From the NCBI GenBank assembly GCA_946059305.1, contig CAMGMU010000012.1, positions 1-38,655 on the forward strand: a stretch of DNA of 38,655 nt. Direction: 5' to 3'. The stretch is from an uncultured Bacteroidales bacterium. Lineage in GTDB: Bacteria; Bacteroidota; Bacteroidia; Bacteroidales; Paludibacteraceae. Below are positions 33,985 through 38,655 of this stretch, piece by piece. The notes beneath the pieces are model-generated. The model had not been told where the DNA came from, ran no database searches, and saw only the letters and a program-made list of their open reading frames with translations. Each line of letters begins with the position of its first letter. Positions within the stretch are counted from its first letter, which is position 1. The position numbers were made by a program, and so were the translations under genes.

Positions 33985-34455
33985 ATGAAACGCATATTGA
34001 ATCTTATGCTCATAGCAGCCATGTGCTGCCTGATGGGTTGCCAACCCGATGAGAACCGCGTGTTTGACACCACCGCTGCTGCCGGCATCGCAGGTACCTA
34101 TACCGGCGTTTGGTCCATGGTGGACTCTAAGGGCAACACCGGCGAAACCAAAGGTACTGTTGTGTTTGCCGAAGTAGAGGGAAATCCCTATTTGGTAACG
34201 ATGACCATCGATGCTGCTGGTTTAGGCTATACCGGTAGCTGCAAGGCCAACGTAGCGCATGCGGGCGACGAATACGTGTATTACAACAACGCAGCCGCTG
34301 AGCTCCTTCCCGCTGATTCGCCTGAAGATGCTACCGTGCCCCAGTTCCAAGGACGCGTTAAAATCGATGGCACCACAGGATTTGACTTCAAACTCAAAAC
34401 GGGTAAGGGCAGAAATGCCAAAACCACTACCTATACTTTCACCGGTGCGCGCTAA
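33985..34455 (+). CDS. Small lipoprotein of the susCD operon, function unknown
   Basis: 156 residues with a lipoprotein signal (MLIAAMCCLMGC, Cys19). The mature part starts GTYTGVWSMVDSKGNTGETKG and alternates beta-strand-like stretches to the end (FDFKLKTGKGRNAKTTTYTF), suggesting a small beta barrel or lipocalin/calycin-like fold; I do not recognise a family. 46 bp after susD and in the same direction, so it is probably co-transcribed and may be an accessory surface lipoprotein of the transporter. Confidence 0.8.
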   Translation: MKRILNLMLIAAMCCLMGCQPDENRVFDTTAAAGIAGTYTGVWSMVDSKGNTGETKGTVVFAEVEGNPYLVTMTIDAAGLGYTGSCKANVAHAGDEYVYYNNAAAELLPADSPEDATVPQFQGRVKIDGTTGFDFKLKTGKGRNAKTTTYTFTGAR

Positions 34456-34579
34456 GCGCATCGGCTGAAAGGCTAAAGCAATGTAGCGATAGCGTTAGTG
34501 ATAACGATAGCTGTCGCAAAAGAAATCAAGACAATCCCAACACAATCTTTATTATTAACAACTTAAATTTTTTAGCAAC

Positions 34580-35587
34580 ATGAAGAAATTTTTCTTTTTT
34601 GCAGCTGCTCTGATGGTTTCGGCAGCAGCTATGGCTACCGCTGAGGTGTACACCCCGAGCCAAACCGACTATCCTACTGAAGCTGAAGTAAAAGACGGCG
34701 CAACTAGAACGGCTGTTGATGCAGGTGTAGTGTTTTACACCGGTACCGCATTCGACGTAAAGAACGCTTTCTCTACCTCCTATCAGCGTGTAGGTCTTAA
34801 TGCTAATGCCTACACCACCCTCACCATGAATGGTTCAAACATTGTCGTTCCTGACCAGTGGGGAATCCAGGGTAATGACAACCCGAAGGATGCTGATGGT
34901 GGTAACCCAGCTCTCACGAACGTTGCTCCTTCTCAGGGTGCTGTTTACCAGATTGACGTAAAGCAGGACGGCGTAATCTACGTTTTCCACAAAGCTTCTT
35001 CTAACAAGCACTACACCGTGTTTGAGCTCTTCAATGGTGAAGCAACCTCTATGTGGTATGATTTCGCTATGATTACCTGCCCGGGCACCGCTGAGGCTAA
35101 CAAGGGTAAAGTAGAATGGCTTGCTGGTATCCTCTGCAAGGACATCATCACCGACTCCCTCATCACCTACAACCCTGCTGCAGACGGTGATGGCTATGTA
35201 ATTGAGAATGGCATCGTATTCCCCGAGATTCCGCTGCTCCGCGAAGATGTTCCTACCTATGGTAAGATTGCTGACTCTACCCTCGTTCAAAAGAACGGTG
35301 CGTATGCTCGCAATGGTCTTGGCGTAATCGCATTCCCGGTTGCTGCTAACACCTCTTACTATGTAAACGCTTGCGGCTCGAAGATGTCGCTCGCTGCTAT
35401 CGCATTCGAGACCGAAGCTGTTACCGTTAAGGTTTCTGACGGCACCAACGAGATCGAACTCTACAGCTCTGTTCATACCGCTGTTGAGAACGTAGAAGCT
35501 GTTAAGGTTAACAAGGTTATCGAGAATGGTATGCTCATCATCGAGAAGAACGGTGTACGCTACAACGCTCTCGGCCAAAAGCTCTAA
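34580..35587 (+). CDS. Exported protein with a Bacteroidales C-terminal tail, function unknown
   Basis: 335 residues. Type I signal peptide (MKKFFFFAAALMVSAAAMATA, cleavage about 20-22), no lipobox. The body is rich in beta strands (YRVGLNANAYTTLTMNGSNI-like, GAVYQIDVKQDGVIYVFHKASSNKHYTVFEL) with no enzyme motif I recognise. The last about 20 residues (NGMLIIEKNGVRYNALGQKL) match the tail common on secreted Bacteroidales proteins, resembling type IX sorting or anchoring tails; this assignment is tentative. Codon use is strongly biased, suggesting high expression. 124 bp after the small lipoprotein gene, and followed by a strong terminator, so it is the last gene of the unit or has its own promoter in that gap. 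Confidence 0.8.
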   Translation: MKKFFFFAAALMVSAAAMATAEVYTPSQTDYPTEAEVKDGATRTAVDAGVVFYTGTAFDVKNAFSTSYQRVGLNANAYTTLTMNGSNIVVPDQWGIQGNDNPKDADGGNPALTNVAPSQGAVYQIDVKQDGVIYVFHKASSNKHYTVFELFNGEATSMWYDFAMITCPGTAEANKGKVEWLAGILCKDIITDSLITYNPAADGDGYVIENGIVFPEIPLLREDVPTYGKIADSTLVQKNGAYARNGLGVIAFPVAANTSYYVNACGSKMSLAAIAFETEAVTVKVSDGTNEIELYSSVHTAVENVEAVKVNKVIENGMLIIEKNGVRYNALGQKL

Positions 35588-35686
35588 AAAAAGATTTCCC
35601 ACACTTGAGGAAACACATGTAAGCACAACTTACTGACAAGTAGAAGCATCGCTTACTAACCTGCATAAGCAAAGCTTACAAAAGCG

Positions 35687-35716
35687 GCTGCCCCAGCATT
35701 TGGGGCAGCTTTTTTT
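35687..35716 (+). terminator. Strong intrinsic terminator of the susCD unit
   Basis: GCTGCCCC (35687-35694), 7-nt loop, GGGGCAGC (35702-35709), then seven T (35710-35716). It ends the operon and insulates dnaK. Confidence 0.92.
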
Positions 35717-35736
35717 GTGCCATTTTGTACAGCGAT

Positions 35737-35753
35737 ACTGACATTTTGGCAGT
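35737..35753. promoter_or_regulatory. Inverted repeat upstream of dnaK, candidate heat-shock operator
   Basis: ACTGACATTTTGGCAGT is a near-perfect inverted repeat (6 of 7 pairs per arm, 3-bp centre). It overlaps the TTTG (35745-35748) of a possible dnaK promoter. It is not a CIRCE element. An operator function is inference. Confidence 0.45.
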
Positions 35754-35776
35754 CTTATAACGATTTTACAGCTTTG
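35745..35776 (+). promoter_or_regulatory. Possible dnaK promoter
   Basis: TTTG (35745-35748), 20-bp spacer, CAGCTTTG (35769-35776), one mismatch to TAnnTTTG. The leader to ATG 35910 would be about 125 nt and contains a small CATGC/GCATG hairpin. Confidence 0.5.
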
Positions 35777-35909
35777 GCACACGATTTGAGAATATTGGAG
35801 CGAAGTCGTAAGGCTGCCCCAAGCGACATGCAATGGCATGCAGTACAAAAACAGCAGAGTAGCAATGCGGCAGAACAATATTTGTGTAACTAAAAAATAT
35901 AATAAGAAT

Positions 35910-37847
35910 ATGAGCAAAATTATTGGTATCGACCTTGGAACAACGAATTCCTGCGTCGCAGTTATGGAAGGCAATGAGCCTATCGTAATCACTAACTCTG
36001 AAGGCAAACGTACTACGCCTTCTGTAATCGGTTTCGCTGATGGTGGCGAGCGCAAAGTGGGTGACCCCGCTAAGCGTCAGGCTATCACGAACCCTACCAA
36101 AACCGTTTATTCCATTAAGCGCTTCATGGGTGAGACGTATGACCGTCTCTCTAAGGAGATTGAGCGCGTGCCGTATAAGGTAGTTCGCGGTGACAACAAC
36201 ACCCCGCGTGTAGATATCGATGGCCGTCTGTATACTCCGCAGGAGATTTCGGCTATCATCCTTCAGAAAATGAAGAAGACCGCTGAGGATTACCTCGGTC
36301 AGGAAGTAACAGAGGCTGTAATCACCGTACCGGCTTATTTCAACGACTCTCAACGTCAGGCAACCAAGGAGGCAGGCGAAATCGCAGGTTTGAAGGTGCG
36401 CCGTATCGTTAACGAGCCTACCGCAGCCGCTCTTGCATATGGCCTTGATAAAGCTAACAAGGATATGAAGATCGTAGTATTTGACTGCGGTGGTGGTACA
36501 CACGATGTTTCTGTATTGGAGCTTGGCGATGGCGTGTTTGAAGTAAAAGCAACCGATGGTGATACCCATCTGGGCGGTGATGACTTCGACCATCGTATTA
36601 TCGATTGGCTCGTTCAAGAGTTTAAGAATGAGCATGGTGGAGCTGACCTCTCCAAAGACCCGATGGCTATGCAGCGCTTGAAAGAGGCTGCCGAGAAAGC
36701 TAAGATTGAGCTTTCTAACACCACCTCTTCAGAGATTAACCTCCCCTACATCACCTCGGTTGATGGTGTGCCGCAGCACTTGGTAAAGACGCTCACACGC
36801 GCTAAGTTTGAGCAACTCATCGACGACCTTATCCAGCGCACCATTGCACCTTGCCGCACCGCGCTCCAAAACGCAGGTCTCACCACTTCTGACATCGATG
36901 AGATTATCCTCGTAGGCGGTTCTACCCGTATCCCGGCTATCCAGCAGGCTGTAGAGAAATTCTTCGGCAAGGCACCGTCAAAGGGCGTTAACCCCGATGA
37001 GGTTGTAGCTATCGGTGCTGCTATCCAGGGTGGCGTACTCACCGGCGATGTAAAGGACATCCTCTTGCTCGACGTAACCCCGCTGTCGCTCGGTATCGAG
37101 ACCATGGGTGGCGTTATGACCAAGATGATCGAAGCCAACACTACGATTCCTACCAAGAAAACCGAAACCTTTACCACGGCTGTTGACAACCAGCCTTCGG
37201 TAGAAATCGTAATCTATCAGGGCGAGCGCCCGATGGCTGCGCAGAACAAGCTTCTCGGCCGTTTCCATCTCGATGGCATCATGCCTGCTCGTCGTGGCGA
37301 ACCGCAGATTGAAGTGACCTTCGATATCGATGCCAATGGTATCCTCAACGTATCCGCGAAGGATAAGGCTACCGGCAAAGATGCTAAGATTCGTATCGAA
37401 GCATCCAGCGGCTTGAGCGATGAGGAAATCAAGCGCATGAAAGCAGAGGCAGAGGCTAATGCAGAAGCCGATAAGCGCGAGAAAGAGCGTGTGGATAAAC
37501 TCAACCACGCAGATGCGATGATCTTCCAAACGGAGAAATCGCTCCAGGAAGTGGGAGACAAGATCCCGGCTGACAAGAAAGCACCGATTGAGGAGGCACT
37601 CAAGCAGCTTAAAGACGCTTATGAGAAGAAAGATGCCGATGCGTGCGAAGCTGCTATGAACACGCTCAACACCGCTTTCCAAGCTGCCAGCGCTGAGATG
37701 TACGCTGCTCAGCAAGGTGCACAAGCAGGCCCGAACCCCGGCAACGGTGGTTGCAATGGCGGAAACTGCAGCAATAGCGGCAATAGCGGCAACAACGGCA
37801 ACAATGGCGGAGACGTCACCGATGTGGACTTCGAAGAAGTGAAATAA
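35910..37847 (+). CDS. dnaK: Chaperone DnaK (Hsp70)
   Basis: 645 residues from ATG 35910 ([21 protein letters not shown]), the universal start; the open frame up to 35838 is leader. ATPase domain 1 to about 380 with [27 protein letters not shown] (Cys and His where most DnaK have Leu and Phe) and [13 protein letters not shown]. Then the linker [15 protein letters not shown] and the substrate-binding beta domain, followed by the helical lid. The end is [11 protein letters not shown], preceded by a Gly/Asn-rich stretch ([20 protein letters not shown]) encoded by short ggcaa-type repeats at about 37737-37812. It folds proteins with DnaJ and GrpE, which are not in the window. Own promoter region and terminator, so probably monocistronic. 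Confidence 0.97.
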   Translation: MSKIIGIDLGTTNSCVAVMEGNEPIVITNSEGKRTTPSVIGFADGGERKVGDPAKRQAITNPTKTVYSIKRFMGETYDRLSKEIERVPYKVVRGDNNTPRVDIDGRLYTPQEISAIILQKMKKTAEDYLGQEVTEAVITVPAYFNDSQRQATKEAGEIAGLKVRRIVNEPTAAALAYGLDKANKDMKIVVFDCGGGTHDVSVLELGDGVFEVKATDGDTHLGGDDFDHRIIDWLVQEFKNEHGGADLSKDPMAMQRLKEAAEKAKIELSNTTSSEINLPYITSVDGVPQHLVKTLTRAKFEQLIDDLIQRTIAPCRTALQNAGLTTSDIDEIILVGGSTRIPAIQQAVEKFFGKAPSKGVNPDEVVAIGAAIQGGVLTGDVKDILLLDVTPLSLGIETMGGVMTKMIEANTTIPTKKTETFTTAVDNQPSVEIVIYQGERPMAAQNKLLGRFHLDGIMPARRGEPQIEVTFDIDANGILNVSAKDKATGKDAKIRIEASSGLSDEEIKRMKAEAEANAEADKREKERVDKLNHADAMIFQTEKSLQEVGDKIPADKKAPIEEALKQLKDAYEKKDADACEAAMNTLNTAFQAASAEMYAAQQGAQAGPNPGNGGCNGGNCSNSGNSGNNGNNGGDVTDVDFEEVK

Positions 37848-37889
37848 CCCCGCTCATACCCTAAGAGCAATCCCCCTGCGGGAAACAGC

Positions 37890-37922
37890 AGTCAGCCCTA
37901 CCATCCATTGGCAGGGCTGACT
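37890..37922 (+). terminator. Terminator of dnaK
   Basis: AGTCAGCCCT (37890-37899) and AGGGCTGACT (37913-37922) form a 10-bp stem with an inner CCA/TGG. Only TT follows, but the position 43 bp after the stop fits. Confidence 0.75.
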
Positions 37923-37985
37923 TTGCGTTATACAGCATCCTCTTTCCTGAAAAAATAGACACCCTTATCCGCCGCCTCCGACTAC

Positions 37986-38060
37986 TGCAACGCGCGAAGC
38001 GCATCTGGAACGCCCGAAGGGCAATTGGAACAGCCGCAGGCTACTGGAACGCGCGAAGCA
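37986..38060 (+). repeat. TGGAAC mini-hairpin array C
   Basis: TGCAAC (37986) and TGGAAC (38006, 38026, 38045) at steps 20, 20, 19. Each is followed by a mini-hairpin: GCGC-GAA-GCGC, GCCC-GAA-GGGC, AGCC-GCA-GGCT, GCGC-GAA-GCAC. The first contains GCGAAGC. 38 bases (38004-38041) recur exactly in array D. Confidence 0.88.
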
Positions 38061-38106
38061 CCATACCCTTACTCTAAAATGTGTGAACTTTGTGAACTTT
38101 GTGAAC
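38061..38106 (+). repeat. 46-bp inverted repeat, left copy
   Basis: Identical to the reverse complement of 38601-38646. It contains tttgtgaac-type words in tandem at its inner end and directly abuts array C. Confidence 0.95.
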
Positions 38107-38116
38107 TTTTTGTAAA

Positions 38117-38145
38117 AAAATCCCACCGCTTTGCGATGGGATTTT
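38117..38145. terminator. Bidirectional intrinsic terminator
   Basis: AAAATCCCA-c-CGC, TTT loop, GCG-a-TGGGATTTT. T-rich on the plus side and TTTTTTTA on the minus side. It would end transcription from the minus-strand promoter at 38474-38504. No plus-strand gene close by needs it. Confidence 0.85.
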
Positions 38146-38187
38146 CTTATTTCTACTCAGCAAAATTTATTCGTTGCCTTCGATTTC

Positions 38188-38273
38188 TGGAACGCCCGAA
38201 GGGCAATTGGAACAGCCGCAGGCGTCTGGAACGCGCGCTTTAGCGCTACTGGAACGTCGCATAGCGGCTACTC
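38188..38273 (+). repeat. TGGAAC mini-hairpin array D
   Basis: TGGAAC at 38188, 38208, 38227 and 38250 (steps 20, 19, 23), with hairpins GCCC-GAA-GGGC, AGCC-GCA-GGCG, GCGC-GCTTTA-GCGC and a last irregular one. Shares 38 identical bases with array C (38186-38223). Confidence 0.88.
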
Positions 38274-38280
38274 ACGTACG

Positions 38281-38335
38281 TGTGTGCGATGACAACGCGA
38301 TGAACGTGCGATGAGCGTGCGATGAGCGTGCGATG
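38281..38335 (+). repeat. Five 11-bp tandem units (agcgtgcgatg type)
   Basis: Units begin at 38281, 38292, 38303, 38314 and 38325. All end in cgatg and the last two are identical. Confidence 0.85.
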
Positions 38336-38473
38336 CATCTCCGTTGGGGCCCCCAGAGAGCTATGCTCGAATGGGGAGAGGAGGAGATGCGGAGCGCTGC
38401 AGTCTCTGACCCAGGAAGAGACTTTCGTTAGCGAAGCCATCTCCGACGATTCGTGCCTCATCTGATTGCGGTG

Positions 38474-38504
38474 CAAAATTACTGCAAAAATTTGGATAAA
38501 TAAA
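38474..38504 (-). promoter_or_regulatory. Minus-strand promoter in the right-end gap
   Basis: TAATTTTG (38481-38474) is an exact -7 box, with TTTA (38504-38501) 19 bp upstream, one mismatch to TTTG. It points into the repeat region, toward the terminator at 38117-38145. Confidence 0.5.
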
Positions 38505-38600
38505 GGGTAAAATGCACGAAATCCGAAAAAAATGCAATAAACGTTGAAAAAAATCAACAGAGTTGCATATTAACAATTATCTGTTTGGTATATGTCAATT

Positions 38601-38646
38601 GTTCACAAAGTTCACAAAGTTCACACATTTTAGAGTAAGGGTATGG
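38601..38646 (-). repeat. 46-bp inverted repeat, right copy
   Basis: Exact reverse complement of 38061-38106. The bases that follow (cgctaaaga to the window end) read tctttagcg on the minus strand, like a hairpin of array D, so a further TGGAAC array may lie just beyond the edge. Confidence 0.95.
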
Positions 38647-38655
38647 CGCTAAAGA

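Larger units (their letters stand above)
38117..38467 (-). ncRNA. Candidate non-coding RNA (about 350 nt) or tiny gene
   Basis: A minus-strand promoter (38474-38504) and the terminator at 38117-38145 bracket about 350 nt. The predicted RNA has stems AGTCTCT/AGAGACT (38401-38407 with 38417-38423), TTCG/CGAA (38424-38427 with 38432-38435) and two alternative outer stems using 38383-38390. It then contains the complement of array D. A 64-codon frame (38440-38246, MASLTKVSSW start) fits inside but its end is made of 11-bp repeats and array D and it looks non-genic. No known RNA family was recognised. Confidence 0.35.

Noticed and set aside
32082..34088. Two minus-strand frames of about 300-360 codons opposite susD
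   Set aside because: Same reason; susD is complete and conserved on the plus strand.
36978..37724. 248-codon minus-strand frame opposite dnaK
   Set aside because: Frames antisense to dnaK are a classic artefact of its codon use.
38061..38106. Replication origin with DnaA boxes
   Set aside because: The tttgtgaac words do not match TTATCCACA-type boxes and dnaA is absent.
37986..38335. CRISPR array
   Set aside because: Units are only 10-23 bp, with no constant repeat and unique spacer pattern, and no cas gene is present.
38246..38440. 64-codon minus-strand frame as a real small protein
   Set aside because: It is composed largely of 11-bp repeats and TGGAAC units, with no known motif; kept only as an alternative to a non-coding RNA.

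Overview
The window is about 38.7 kb of chromosome from a member of the Bacteroidota, most likely order Bacteroidales. At least seven promoters match the Bacteroidota consensus TTTG-N19/20-TAnnTTTG, Shine-Dalgarno sequences are mostly absent, and there is a SusC/SusD pair, a DUF4301 protein, a Bacteroidota-type Omp85 lipoprotein and a lipid A gene pair (lpxK plus an MsbA-like exporter). Genus cannot be fixed from the sequence. No tRNA, rRNA or CRISPR array was seen.

Layout. 1-1860: an internally deleted IS21-family remnant (its own promoter is intact) followed by an IS3-family element with two frames joined by an A7 slippery site. 1861-2158: short tandem and hairpin repeats. 2159-3528 (minus): a PAP2 phosphatase and an Sfp-type phosphopantetheinyl transferase. 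3719-9029 (plus): a DUF4301 protein, a beta-lactamase-fold lipoprotein and a transglutaminase-like lipoprotein. 9122-17855 (minus): a tight envelope operon of Omp85 lipoprotein, rnhB, polysaccharide deacetylase, sppA, lpxK and MsbA-like ABC exporter. 17970-20660: a SpoU methyltransferase (plus), then ftsY and rlmB (minus). 20780-22603: a B12-binding radical SAM protein. 23058-23276: a small XRE regulator. 23720-28562 (plus): dxs, trkA, trkH. 28861-35587 (plus): susC, susD and two exported proteins, closed by a strong terminator. 35910-37847: dnaK. 37848-38655: no convincing gene, but dense repeats and a possible non-coding transcription unit.

How the genes work together. The 17855-9122 operon links outer-membrane protein insertion, lipid A phosphorylation and export, and membrane proteolysis, so it reads as an envelope biogenesis unit. 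Its promoter is interlocked with the divergent promoter of the SpoU methyltransferase. trkA-trkH form a potassium uptake pair behind dxs. The SusCD unit imports an unidentified glycan or peptide.

Most unusual feature. The window carries a family of short phased repeats: TGGAAC followed either by 4 nt (10-bp step) or by a mini-hairpin with a GNA or similar loop (about 20-bp step). Four arrays are seen. Three are intergenic and one lies in frame inside the phosphopantetheinyl transferase. Other in-frame repeat expansions occur in the Omp85 lipoprotein (33-bp units) and LpxK (36-bp units), and 11-bp tandem repeats occur in several gaps. This suggests a genome that tolerates or actively spreads short repeats into loops of conserved proteins. 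At the right end a perfect 46-bp inverted repeat pair encloses an apparent promoter-to-terminator unit whose transcript could form two mutually exclusive stems.
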